DNA of 64,000 bases, taken from assembly GCF_024320865.1 (NCBI RefSeq), contig NZ_JANDBD010000009.1, positions 40,607 through 104,606 on the forward strand. The letters are read 5' to 3'. Positions 33,043 to 40,887 of the stretch are shown here, in pieces. The translations under genes were made by a program, and so were the position numbers. How positions within the stretch are numbered: position 1 is the first letter of the stretch; every line of letters starts with the position of its first letter. Below the pieces are notes generated by a model. The model was not told the origin of the DNA. It searched no databases and saw nothing but the letters and a program-made list of their open reading frames with translations. This DNA is from Mycolicibacterium arenosum. Lineage in GTDB: Bacteria; Actinomycetota; Actinomycetes; Mycobacteriales; Mycobacteriaceae.

Positions 33043-34183
33043 GTACGTGTTCACCGAAGAGCAGGGCGAGCTGCGCAAGGCGGTCCGCAAGTTCAGCGCC
33101 GAGAACTTCGACGAACCGAAGGTGCGCGAGCTGATGGCGTCCGATCCGCCGTTCGACCCGAAGGTGTGGACCCGCCTCGGCGGCGAACTCGGCGTGCTCG
33201 GCCTGTCCGTGCCGGAAGCCGAGGGCGGCGTCGGCGGCACGCTGGTCGACCAGGCCGTTGCGGTCGAGGAACTCGCGGCGCGGCTGGCGACCGGGCCCAT
33301 CTTCGGCACGGTCTACCTGGCGATCCCCGCGCTCGTCGCGGCGCCGGCCGGTACTGCGCGCGACGAGTTGCTGGCCGAGCTGATCGAAGGCCGGCGCACC
33401 GCCGCCTTCGCCGTGCTCGATCGCGCGGGCGTCTTCGACCCCGAGGCGGTCACGGTGACCGTGTCGGGCGACGCGCTGACCGGCACGGTGTCACAGGTGG
33501 TCGACGGCCCGATCGCCGACGAACTGCTGGTCGCGGCCAAGGGGGACGACGGCGTCGCGCTGTACGCCGTGGCGGCCGCCGACGCCGACGTCACCGCACT
33601 GCAGACGCTGGACCTCACGCGGTCCGAGGCGAACGTCACGCTGTCCGGCACGCCCGGCCGGCTGATCGCGGGCCCCGCCGCGGCGGAGCGCGTCATCACC
33701 CACGCGCTGCAGGTCGGCGCGGCGCTGCTCGCCGTGGAGCAGGTCGGCGCGGCCAAGCATCTGCTGGACCTGTCGGTCGAGTACGCCAAGTCGCGGCTGC
33801 AGTTCGGCAGGCCGATCGGCTCGTTCCAGGCGGTCAAGCACCGGCTGGCCGACGACCTGGTGGAGGTCGAGCACGCCAGATCGGCTGCCTACCATGCCAT
33901 CTGGGCGCTATCCGACGGGTCGGACGATCCTGCGCTGGCGACGAGCATCGCCCAGGCGGTGTGCTCGGCGGCCCTGTCGCGTGTCGCAACGGACACCATC
34001 CAGGTGCACGGCGGCATCGGCTTCACGTGGGAGCACCTGGCGCACCTGTACTTCAAGCGCGCGTCGACCGACGCCGTCCTGCTGGGCAGCGCCGAACAGC
34101 ACCGCGACCGGGTGGCCGCGCTGGTGCTCGACGACGCCGCGGCCGATCGGGTCCCGCGCGTCGCCGACGGGTTGCCCGCCTGA
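33035..34183 (+). CDS. Acyl-CoA dehydrogenase, probable partner subunit
   Basis: A 382-residue FadE-like protein. RLGGELGVLGLSVPEAEGGVGG and LLDLSVEYAKSRLQFGRPIGSFQAVKHRLADD and the VHGGIGFTWEHLAHLYFKRA segment are family features. The C-terminal loop that normally holds the catalytic Glu reads LLGSAEQHRDRV instead, which suggests a non-catalytic partner for the upstream subunit. GTG at 33035 overlaps the previous stop. A large hairpin follows. Confidence 0.83.
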   Translation: MAEYVFTEEQGELRKAVRKFSAENFDEPKVRELMASDPPFDPKVWTRLGGELGVLGLSVPEAEGGVGGTLVDQAVAVEELAARLATGPIFGTVYLAIPALVAAPAGTARDELLAELIEGRRTAAFAVLDRAGVFDPEAVTVTVSGDALTGTVSQVVDGPIADELLVAAKGDDGVALYAVAAADADVTALQTLDLTRSEANVTLSGTPGRLIAGPAAAERVITHALQVGAALLAVEQVGAAKHLLDLSVEYAKSRLQFGRPIGSFQAVKHRLADDLVEVEHARSAAYHAIWALSDGSDDPALATSIAQAVCSAALSRVATDTIQVHGGIGFTWEHLAHLYFKRASTDAVLLGSAEQHRDRVAALVLDDAAADRVPRVADGLPA

Positions 34184-34188
34184 CGGCT

Positions 34189-34245
34189 CGAACGTGAAGG
34201 AATGTTCGAGATCTCGCGTGAATCTCGAGCATTTCTCGACGTTCG
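34189..34245. terminator. Large imperfect hairpin between convergent genes
   Basis: Arms 34189-34212 and 34222-34245 pair over about 22 positions with one bulge and a few mismatches or G-U pairs; loop 9 nt. The ends are CGAACGT and ACGTTCG, like the palindromic element at 31731. It can terminate both strands. Confidence 0.6.
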
Positions 34246-34252
34246 GCGCAGG

Positions 34253-34936
34253 TCACCACAGCGCGTCGTAGTGCATCACGGCGTCCCCGACGAGCACGGC
34301 TCCGATGCCGATGAACAGCGTCCGCACCACGAGCGGACCGTACTTGCGCAGCGCGCGAACCAGGTGATGCTGAATCCGCCTGGAGCGCATCGTCGTTCGT
34401 AGCGAGAGTCCGAGCACCAGCGCGGCGGGCAGTAGGGTCGCCGCGCAGTAGGCGAGCAGAATCGTCGGCCACGCCAGGGGTAGCGGGTTCAGCGCCGACA
34501 CCATCGCCACCGCCGAGAGGTACGGCACCGACGTCGCCGCCTGCCCGAACCCGACCGCCAGCCCGACGACGCCGAACAGCCACGGGTTGCGCCGGGCCTT
34601 GTCGAGCGCCCACTTGGGCGGCTTCGGGCCGGCTCGCGACGGCAGCGCCGCGACCGCGATCAGCACCAGCCCGATCAGCAGCTGGCCCCAGTACCGCACC
34701 GTCGGCGTCACGTCGACGTCCACCCGGTTGGTGAGGAACGTCAGCCCCAGTACAGCGGCCACCCCGAACGTGGTGGTCGCCACATAGACGCCCGCCAGAT
34801 AGCTGAGCCCCGCGGGAAGCGGCGACCGGCGACTCAGCCGGCTGTCGTAGACAACCGCCGTCGTCACGCCCAGGTTCAGCACGTTGAGCGAGTCCAGGAA
34901 CGCGAACCCGGCGAGGGGCAGGATCAGAGTCGGCAT
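34253..34936 (-). CDS. GAP (Sap) family membrane protein
   Basis: A 227-residue protein with about six membrane segments. FAFLDSLNVLNLGVTTAVVYDSRL near the N-terminus, YLAGVYVATTTFGVAAVLGL, and GFGQAATSVPYLSAVAMVSA match the GAP family, which moves peptidoglycolipids to the surface in mycobacteria. ATG 34936; no Shine-Dalgarno, TAGGTT lies 10 nt upstream. No partner peptide synthetase is adjacent. Confidence 0.75.
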   Translation of the reverse strand: MPTLILPLAGFAFLDSLNVLNLGVTTAVVYDSRLSRRSPLPAGLSYLAGVYVATTTFGVAAVLGLTFLTNRVDVDVTPTVRYWGQLLIGLVLIAVAALPSRAGPKPPKWALDKARRNPWLFGVVGLAVGFGQAATSVPYLSAVAMVSALNPLPLAWPTILLAYCAATLLPAALVLGLSLRTTMRSRRIQHHLVRALRKYGPLVVRTLFIGIGAVLVGDAVMHYDALW

Positions 34937-35005
34937 GACGTGTCAGAACCTACGGGTCCGCGCGCTCGGGCATGAAATCGAAGCGGCGGGGTATCCCGCA
35001 CACCC

Positions 35006-36007
35006 ATGACCGCAGCACCCCCGCAGCTCGAGCGACGCGACCTCGATGCCGCCCGCCACACCGTGGACGCCGTCGCGACCGCCTTCTCCCAGAAGGTCGT
35101 CGGCCAGCTACACCTGCGGGAATCCCTGCTGGTGGCGTTGCTCTCCGGCGGGCACCTGCTGCTCGAGAGCGTGCCAGGGCTGGCCAAGACGACGGCCGCG
35201 CGCGTGGTCGCCGAGTCGATCCACGGCGGCTTCCGGCGCATCCAGTGCACCCCCGACCTGCTGCCGAGCGACATCGTCGGGACGCAGATCTACGAGTCGG
35301 CGACCAACTCCTTCGTGACGCAACTCGGTCCCGTGCACGCCAACATCGTGCTGCTCGACGAGATCAACCGGTCGAGCGCCAAGACCCAGAGCGCCATGCT
35401 CGAGGCGATGGAGGAGCGGCAGACCACTATCGCGGGCGTCGAGTACGCGATCCCCGAGCCGTTCCTCGTCATCGCCACCCAGAATCCCGTCGACCAGGAG
35501 GGCACCTACCCCCTGTCGGAGGCGCAGACCGACCGCTTCATGATCAAGGAGGTCGTCGGCTACCCGTCGGCCGACGACGAAGTCGAAGTCATCACCCGCA
35601 TGGACGCCGGCCTGTACGACCGGGCCCACCGCGCCGCGGCCGTCGTCGACCTCGATGAGGTCCGACACGCCCAGCGGGTGACCGCCGCCGTGTACATGGA
35701 TCGGACGCTGATTCAGTACGCCAGCCAACTCGTCGAGGTCACCCGGTTCCCCGACGGGTTGCTGCCGCCCGCGATGGCTCGGCTCATCGAGTACGGCGCC
35801 AGCCCGCGCGCCACCATCGCCTTCTGCCGGACCGCCCGCGCCGTCGCGGTACTCAGCGGCCGCGATCACGTGGTACCCGACGACATCGCCGCCGTCGCCC
35901 ACCGCGTGCTGCGGCATCGACTGATCCTCGGGTTCGAGGCGGCGACGGCCCGCGTCACCCCCGACGCCGTGATCGACGCCGTGCTCGGCGCGGTGCGGGT
36001 GCCGTGA
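35006..36007 (+). CDS. MoxR-type AAA+ ATPase (second locus)
   Basis: A 333-residue MoxR ATPase: Walker A SVPGLAKTTAARV (a variant with Ala before the Lys), Walker B IVLLDEINRSSAKTQSAMLEAMEERQ, sensor 1 VIATQNPVDQEGTYPLSEAQTDRF, lid ASPRATIAFCRTARA. It leads a six-gene operon with DUF58, a small membrane protein, two vWA-like proteins and a repeat-type protein, as in Bacteroides-aerotolerance (Bat) operons. Distinct from the moxR3-type locus at 18529. Confidence 0.88.
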   Translation: MTAAPPQLERRDLDAARHTVDAVATAFSQKVVGQLHLRESLLVALLSGGHLLLESVPGLAKTTAARVVAESIHGGFRRIQCTPDLLPSDIVGTQIYESATNSFVTQLGPVHANIVLLDEINRSSAKTQSAMLEAMEERQTTIAGVEYAIPEPFLVIATQNPVDQEGTYPLSEAQTDRFMIKEVVGYPSADDEVEVITRMDAGLYDRAHRAAAVVDLDEVRHAQRVTAAVYMDRTLIQYASQLVEVTRFPDGLLPPAMARLIEYGASPRATIAFCRTARAVAVLSGRDHVVPDDIAAVAHRVLRHRLILGFEAATARVTPDAVIDAVLGAVRVP

Positions 36008-36008
36008 G

Positions 36009-36878
36009 GTGGGTAGGTATCTCGACCGCGCACGGCCGTTCCTCGGCCGCGACACCTCGGGCTTCCTCGACGGCGGCCGCTACGCGCTGATCCACACCCG
36101 CAGCCTCGAGTTCGACGACCTGCGGCCCTACGTACGCGGCGACGACGTGCGCGACATCGACTGGAAGGCCTCGGCCCGCTCCGGCGACGTGCTCATCAAA
36201 CGCTTCGTGTCCGAGCGCCACCACAAGATCCTCGTCGTCGCCGACGCCGGCCGGAACATGTTGGGCGAGAGCCCAACCGGTGAGCGCAAGTACACCGTCG
36301 CGGCCAACGTCATCGGCTCGGTGGGCCTGGTCACCCTGCGTCGCTCCGACGAGATCGGGATGGTCTTCGGCGACGCGCGCGGCTGCCTCGACATCCGGCT
36401 GCGCCGCGGCGAGACCCACGTCGAGTACCTGCTGTCGCACTTCCACGATCACATCCGGAAACGGCCGGGGCGAAGCGACGTCGTCACCCAACTGGAGTGG
36501 GTGGCCGAGCACTACCGCCGACCGCACCTGCTGGTCGTGGTGTCCGACGAACCCGAGGTCGACGATCGACTCGCCGACGTGCTCACCAGGATTCGGGCCC
36601 GCCACGACGTGCTGTGGGCGATGGTGGCCGACCACCCGGCGGCCGACGACGCCGACGATGCGCTGGGACAGGACGTGGTCGGCGGCGCGACCGTGCTCAG
36701 CGGTGCCGAGCTCGGCCCGCAGGTTGTCGCCGCGTACGTCGAGTCCGAACGGCTGCGCCGGGAGGAACTGTCGGAGTTCATGACGTCGCACGCGATACCG
36801 CACGCGCTGATCACGGGCAGCAGCGGAATCCGCGAGGGCCTCGTCTGGCTGACCGGGGTGTACGCCCGTGCCGGATGA
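36009..36878 (+). CDS. DUF58 domain protein (second locus)
   Basis: A 289-residue soluble DUF58 protein without membrane segments. LEFDDLRPYVRGDDVRDIDWKASARSGDVLIKRF is the DUF58 core, followed by a vWA-like fold with VVADAGRNMLG in the MIDAS position. GTG 36009 is 1 nt after the MoxR stop. It probably links the MoxR ATPase to the membrane vWA proteins downstream. Confidence 0.85.
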   Translation: MGRYLDRARPFLGRDTSGFLDGGRYALIHTRSLEFDDLRPYVRGDDVRDIDWKASARSGDVLIKRFVSERHHKILVVADAGRNMLGESPTGERKYTVAANVIGSVGLVTLRRSDEIGMVFGDARGCLDIRLRRGETHVEYLLSHFHDHIRKRPGRSDVVTQLEWVAEHYRRPHLLVVVSDEPEVDDRLADVLTRIRARHDVLWAMVADHPAADDADDALGQDVVGGATVLSGAELGPQVVAAYVESERLRREELSEFMTSHAIPHALITGSSGIREGLVWLTGVYARAG

Positions 36879-37332
36879 CCTGCTCCGATTCGTCACCGGC
36901 CCAGCGCCGTCCGCGCTGGCGTGGCTGTGGCTGCCCGCCGTCCTGGGCCTACTGCTGATCGGTTGGTACGTCACGGTATTCGCGATCACGGCACCGCGGA
37001 ACGGCGACGGGGTCGTGCAGCGGACTCGCGACGCCCTCGCACGCAGGCGCTTCCTCGGCGAGGTCAGGCGGATCAGAGCGCGCTTGGCGACCGGTGACGT
37101 CGACGCCGTCTCGGCGAGCGCGGCGCTCAACCGGACGCTGCGCGAGTTCCTCCAGCGCGCAACGGGAACCCCCGTCGAGTACATGCAGGTCACCGCACTC
37201 GCCCAGAGTCAACTCGCCGGCACCGCAGAGCTGTTCACGCGACTCGACGACGTCCGGTTCAACGCCCGGTCGGACCAGGACGTCACCGAGCTCGGCGCGG
37301 CGGCCGAGGAGGTGATCGCCTCGTGGACGTGA
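36868..37332 (+). CDS. Small membrane protein, DUF4381/BatX-like position
   Basis: A 154-residue protein with one clear membrane segment at about 18-42 and a cytosolic helical domain (RRFLGEVRRIRARLATGDVDAV, SAALNRTLREFLQRATGTPVEYM). Place and form match the DUF4381-type proteins of MoxR/Bat operons. It overlaps the DUF58 gene by 11 nt and the next gene by 10 nt. Confidence 0.65.
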   Translation: MPDDLLRFVTGPAPSALAWLWLPAVLGLLLIGWYVTVFAITAPRNGDGVVQRTRDALARRRFLGEVRRIRARLATGDVDAVSASAALNRTLREFLQRATGTPVEYMQVTALAQSQLAGTAELFTRLDDVRFNARSDQDVTELGAAAEEVIASWT

Positions 37333-38261
37333 CGTGGTGGTGGGTCGTGATCGTCGCGTGCGCGGCGCTGGCCGTGGTCATCGTGGCGGCGCTGGGCCCG
37401 CGTGCCGAGAACACCCGCAGGCTTCGCCCGCTGGCGAACGTGGACCGGCTGACGAAGCTGCCCGCCTACGTGCGCGCCATGCGACGCCGGACGCTGCTCA
37501 CCGTGGCGATGCTGGCGCTGCTGGCCGTCGCGTTCGGCGGCGCCGTGGTGTCGGCCGCGCGCCCCACCGGACTGCCCGGCCCGGCTCGCGACACCGCGGC
37601 CGCACAGCCCGAGGACATCATGGTGTGCGCCGGGGCACCGACGGACGAGGCGCCGATGGCCGCAGCGCTGCGGTACTTCGCCGCACGCGTTCCCGGCTAC
37701 GACACCCAGCGCATCGGCCTCACCGTGCCCGACCGCCGGGTGATCCCCCTTACCCGTGACCATCAGTACGCCGCAACACGTTTCGCCGACTACGGGCGGA
37801 CCGCCGCGACGCCGCCGGTGCGGTACTCGGACTACTCGCCCACCGTCGAGGACGTGCTCGCACTGTGCATCACCGGCTTCCCCTCGTTCGATCGGATCGA
37901 GCCGCAGCGCCGTTCGGTCATCTACATCGGCGGCGGGCAGTCGAGCCAGCGCCCGCTGTTCGACGTGGCCGCCGTGCGCGAGCTGGCCGCGGCAGCGGGC
38001 GTCCAGGTGAACGCCGTCATGACCGACTCCGACAGCGGTCTGCTCGAACGCCTGGCGAGCGAGACCGGCGGCCGCTACGTCGCACCCAACTCGAATGTCG
38101 ACGCGTCGCTGGAGAGCATCCGCGACAATCCGCCGCCGCCCACGGCGGCCGTCGGCCCGGCCGCTCGGTCGGCGGCACCGGAGACGCCCGAACTGCCGAT
38201 CGTGTTGGCGCTGTTCGCCGTCGGAGCGCTGCTCACGCTGCCCCTGGTGGTGCGCCGATGA
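37323..38261 (+). CDS. vWA-like membrane protein with no MIDAS motif
   Basis: A 312-residue protein with membrane segments at about 5-24, 56-76 and 287-308. The middle looks like a von Willebrand A fold: it ends with VIYIGGGQSSQRPL, VRELAAAAGVQVNAV and LERLASETGGRYVAP, typical of the second half. At the first strand, where DxSxS should be, it reads EDIMVCAGAP, so metal binding is probably lost. It stands where BatA-type proteins stand. Stop overlaps the next start (ATGA). Confidence 0.65.
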   Translation: MDVTWWWVVIVACAALAVVIVAALGPRAENTRRLRPLANVDRLTKLPAYVRAMRRRTLLTVAMLALLAVAFGGAVVSAARPTGLPGPARDTAAAQPEDIMVCAGAPTDEAPMAAALRYFAARVPGYDTQRIGLTVPDRRVIPLTRDHQYAATRFADYGRTAATPPVRYSDYSPTVEDVLALCITGFPSFDRIEPQRRSVIYIGGGQSSQRPLFDVAAVRELAAAAGVQVNAVMTDSDSGLLERLASETGGRYVAPNSNVDASLESIRDNPPPPTAAVGPAARSAAPETPELPIVLALFAVGALLTLPLVVRR

Positions 38262-39169
38262 GCCTGCACCCGGCGCTCCCACCGGTCCTGCTGACGATCC
38301 TGGCGCTGTCGATCCTCGGAGTGGCCGGCGCGGCCTGGTATCGCTGGCGGAGCACCGGCCGAGACCGAAAGGCCATGTGGCGGTTGGCAGGTCTCACCCT
38401 GGCGGCGCTGTTGCTCGTCGTCGCGGCCGTCCGGCCGGTACTCGGCGAGAGCACGCGGACCCTCCCGGCCGGTGCCGCGGACAGCGAGCCCAACGTCTTC
38501 CTACTGGTCGACCGCTCCCCGACCATGGACGGCGCGCGGATGGACGCCGTGCGCGACGACGTCACGGCCGTCGTCGACCGCTACCCTCGGGCTCGCATCG
38601 CCCTGATCGCGTTCGCCTCGACATCGGCGGTCGACTGGCCGCTGTCTCAGGACACCTGGGCGCTGCGTCCCGCCCTCGCGGAGCTACGGCCCTACGGCGC
38701 CACCGCCGACACCGTCGACCGCGCGAATCCCGCGGCCGCGAGCAACACCCTGCGGTATCAGCTCATCTCCGCGCGTCAACAGTTCCCGCGGGCGCGCAAT
38801 CTGGTCTTCTACTACGGCTCGGGGATAGCCGGGGCCGATTCGCCGCCAAGGGATTTCGTCCTCGCGGAGAACTCGGTCGACGGCGGCGCCGTGTTCGGTT
38901 ACGGCAGGGTTGGCGAGCCCGCACTGCGGGCGGTCGCGGACCAGATCGGCGTGCCGTACGTGGCGCGCACCGCGGCGGCCGATGCGGACGCATTGGACGG
39001 CGCCGATGCCCCACCCGGCGACGCCCCGCCGCCCACGGCGTCGGCGTGGGCCACCGAGACGTACTGGATCCCAGCGCTTCTCGCCGCCGTCCTCATCCTG
39101 ATCGAGGCGTTCCTCGTGCTGCGCGACATCCGCCGCACCCGCCCGACGCCGCTACGGGAGTCGACGTGA
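38258..39169 (+). CDS. vWA domain membrane protein, BatB-like
   Basis: A 303-residue protein with membrane segments near residues 8-28, 43-63 and 270-290. The vWA domain has VFLLVDRSPTMDGARMDAV, an intact DxSxT MIDAS motif, then IALIAFASTSAVDWPLSQD. The loop faces the outside if the first two segments cross. It should work with the MoxR/DUF58 pair. ATG overlaps the previous stop. Confidence 0.75.
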   Translation: MSLHPALPPVLLTILALSILGVAGAAWYRWRSTGRDRKAMWRLAGLTLAALLLVVAAVRPVLGESTRTLPAGAADSEPNVFLLVDRSPTMDGARMDAVRDDVTAVVDRYPRARIALIAFASTSAVDWPLSQDTWALRPALAELRPYGATADTVDRANPAAASNTLRYQLISARQQFPRARNLVFYYGSGIAGADSPPRDFVLAENSVDGGAVFGYGRVGEPALRAVADQIGVPYVARTAAADADALDGADAPPGDAPPPTASAWATETYWIPALLAAVLILIEAFLVLRDIRRTRPTPLREST

Positions 39170-39849
39170 CGCGGCGACGGCTGCTGCTGTGGTCGGCTCC
39201 CGTAGCCCTGCTGCTGGTCGCCGTCATCGTCGCGGTGACCACATGGGTCGTCGCGAGCCGGTCCGCCGCGGCCGCCTACGCCGAAGGCGACGTCGAATCG
39301 CTGCGCACCGACGTGTCGATCCTGTCGATCCTCGACGTCGTCGATCCGGCGGGTAGCGCGTTGGCAGCCGGCGGCCTCGCCGTGCTCGACGGCAGGCTCG
39401 ACGAAGCCGAGCGGCAGTTCGCCACCGCGGGCGACGGCTGTCCGGCGGTGGCCAACCTGGTTCTGGTCCGCGAGACGATGGGCGACGACGCCGTCGGGGC
39501 GGCCGACGGTCCGCTGGCGATCGAGCGCTACCGCGACGCCCTGGACACCGCGCAGGGCGCACCCGCCGAGTGTTTCGGCGGCAACGCCGATCCGGACGCC
39601 GAGCGGCGGGCCGTGCTCGCCGACGCGGTGCCGCGCCTGCAGCGCAAGCTCGCGGTCCTCGAGCGCCCGCTGGCACCGCCGCCACCGCCCCCCGCCGCGG
39701 GCGCGCCGCCACCTCCTCCGCCGCCCGGGGCGGGGCAGACCGGCCGTGGCTCACCCGAGACACGGCGGCTCAACCCCGGAGCGGGTGACCCGCTCGACAA
39801 GCTGCGACAGATCCTCGGCGACTCGGCGTCGGTCCGCGGAGGACCGTAA
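39166..39849 (+). CDS. Repeat-type membrane-anchored protein at BatC position
   Basis: A 227-residue protein with one N-terminal membrane segment (5-28), a helical TPR-like region (LAAGGLAVLDGRLDEAERQFATA and PLAIERYRDALDTAQ), and a C-terminal tail with two poly-Pro tracts of six to seven Pro, ending RLNPGAGDPLDKLRQILG. GTG overlaps the previous stop (GTGA). The TPR-like layout and place match BatC/BatE-type proteins. Its TAA overlaps the -10 of the next gene. Confidence 0.6.
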   Translation: MTRRRLLLWSAPVALLLVAVIVAVTTWVVASRSAAAAYAEGDVESLRTDVSILSILDVVDPAGSALAAGGLAVLDGRLDEAERQFATAGDGCPAVANLVLVRETMGDDAVGAADGPLAIERYRDALDTAQGAPAECFGGNADPDAERRAVLADAVPRLQRKLAVLERPLAPPPPPPAAGAPPPPPPPGAGQTGRGSPETRRLNPGAGDPLDKLRQILGDSASVRGGP

Positions 39850-39852
39850 TCT
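39847..39852 (+). promoter_or_regulatory. -10 box TAATCT overlapping a stop codon
   Basis: TAATCT starts with the TAA stop of the upstream gene and ends 6 nt before the MOSC GTG at 39859, suggesting a leaderless MOSC mRNA made independently of the moxR operon. Confidence 0.45.
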
Positions 39853-39858
39853 CGTCGG

Positions 39859-40512
39859 GTGGCCAGCGTATTGACCGTCAACTCCGCACACGTCCGAGCA
39901 GGCGTCCGCGCCAAGACCACCGGCATCGACAAGCACCCGTTCGACGGCACCGTCGAGGTTCGCGCACCCGGACCGATGAAGGGCGGCTTGGGCAGCGGTC
40001 TGGTCGGCGACGTCATCGGTAACTCGAAGTTCCACGGTGGCGACGACCAGGCCGTCTACGCCTACGCCCGAGAGGATCTCGACAGCTGGCAGGAGCGGCT
40101 CGGTCGCGAACTCACCAACGGGCTGTTCGGCGAGAACATCACCACCTCCGGCGTCGACGTCACGGGTGCGGTGATCGGCGAGCGGTGGCGCGTCGGATCG
40201 GGCGGCCTCCTGCTCGAGGTCACCCGGCCGCGGACGCCGTGCAAGACGTTCGTGATGCAGATGGGTATCGAGGGCTGGATGAAGACGTTCACCGACGGCG
40301 GCGCACCCGGTGCGTACCTGCGGGTGATCGAACCCGGTCCGCTGCGCGGTGGCGACCCCGTCGAGGTCGTCGACCGGCCCGACCACGACGTCACCATCGG
40401 AACGGTGTTTCGCGCCATGATGACCGAGCCCGACCTGCTGCCGTCAATTCTGGTGGCCGACGCGCTGCCCGAGGAACTCAAGCGGAAAGCGCGTAAACGC
40501 GCGAAGGTCTGA
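39859..40512 (+). CDS. MOSC domain protein (YiiM-like)
   Basis: A 217-residue molybdenum-cofactor sulfurase C-terminal domain protein. KFHGGDDQAVYAYAREDLDSW, GLFGENITTSGVDV, WRVGSGGLLLEVTRPRTPCKTF with the conserved Cys, and GAYLRVIEPGPLRGGDPVEVV are YiiM-type features. It probably binds or delivers sulfur or molybdenum cofactor. The C-terminal helices end in a basic run. A terminator follows at 40520. Confidence 0.87.
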   Translation: MASVLTVNSAHVRAGVRAKTTGIDKHPFDGTVEVRAPGPMKGGLGSGLVGDVIGNSKFHGGDDQAVYAYAREDLDSWQERLGRELTNGLFGENITTSGVDVTGAVIGERWRVGSGGLLLEVTRPRTPCKTFVMQMGIEGWMKTFTDGGAPGAYLRVIEPGPLRGGDPVEVVDRPDHDVTIGTVFRAMMTEPDLLPSILVADALPEELKRKARKRAKV

Positions 40513-40519
40513 CCACGCG

Positions 40520-40549
40520 AAAGGGGCACCCCAGCCGGGGTGCCCCTTT
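40520..40549. terminator. Bidirectional terminator
   Basis: AAAGGGGCACCCC-AGCC-GGGGTGCCCCTTT: a 13-bp perfect stem between convergent stops. A near-identical hairpin lies at the same place beside the paralogous peptide gene (49636-49665). Confidence 0.8.
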
Positions 40550-40563
40550 GCGATCGCGGTGTG

Positions 40564-40731
40564 TCAGCGGCCGTTGCCCACGGTGGACTGAGCGGAGCCG
40601 ACGGTCGCCTGCTGCTGGATGTCGTGCACCCAGTCGTGGTGGGCGACGTCCGCGCTGGCCGGGGCGGCCAGGCCCAGGACGACGGCGGCGAAACCGGTGG
40701 CGATGGCGCTGGAAACGGTGAACTTCTTCAT
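40564..40731 (-). CDS. Small secreted peptide, paralogue A
   Basis: A 55-residue protein. MKKFTVSSAIATGFAAVVLG starts a signal peptide cleaved after ASA, leaving a 28-residue mature peptide that begins DVAHHDWVHDIQQQ and ends TVGNGR. The start has AGGAAG 9 nt upstream. A paralogue at 49679-49846 differs at only 4 mature positions and shares the terminator and upstream region, so the peptide is under selection. No Cys. I do not recognise the family; role unknown. Confidence 0.75.
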   Translation of the reverse strand: MKKFTVSSAIATGFAAVVLGLAAPASADVAHHDWVHDIQQQATVGSAQSTVGNGR

Positions 40732-40771
40732 CTCGAACACTTCCTCTGTCGTTGTCTCTGTCGTGCGGTTC

Positions 40772-40858
40772 GGAGCTTTCCGATCCGTTCTGACAGGTAT
40801 AACGCGCAGGTCAGTGGGTAATTTCCGATGGCAGTGATTGTGCGGTGGGTGGCAGGAT
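40772..40858 (-). promoter_or_regulatory. Conserved upstream block of peptide gene A
   Basis: Matches 49917-50003 over about 85 bp. On the minus strand it has a TTACCC element, GCGTTATACCTG (a -10 candidate) and GATCGGAAAGCTCC. The distance from the block to the start codon differs between the copies, so the block itself is probably the conserved promoter and 5' leader. Confidence 0.5.
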
Positions 40859-40887
40859 ATTGCTGCTTCGATAGATACTGCCAGCGG

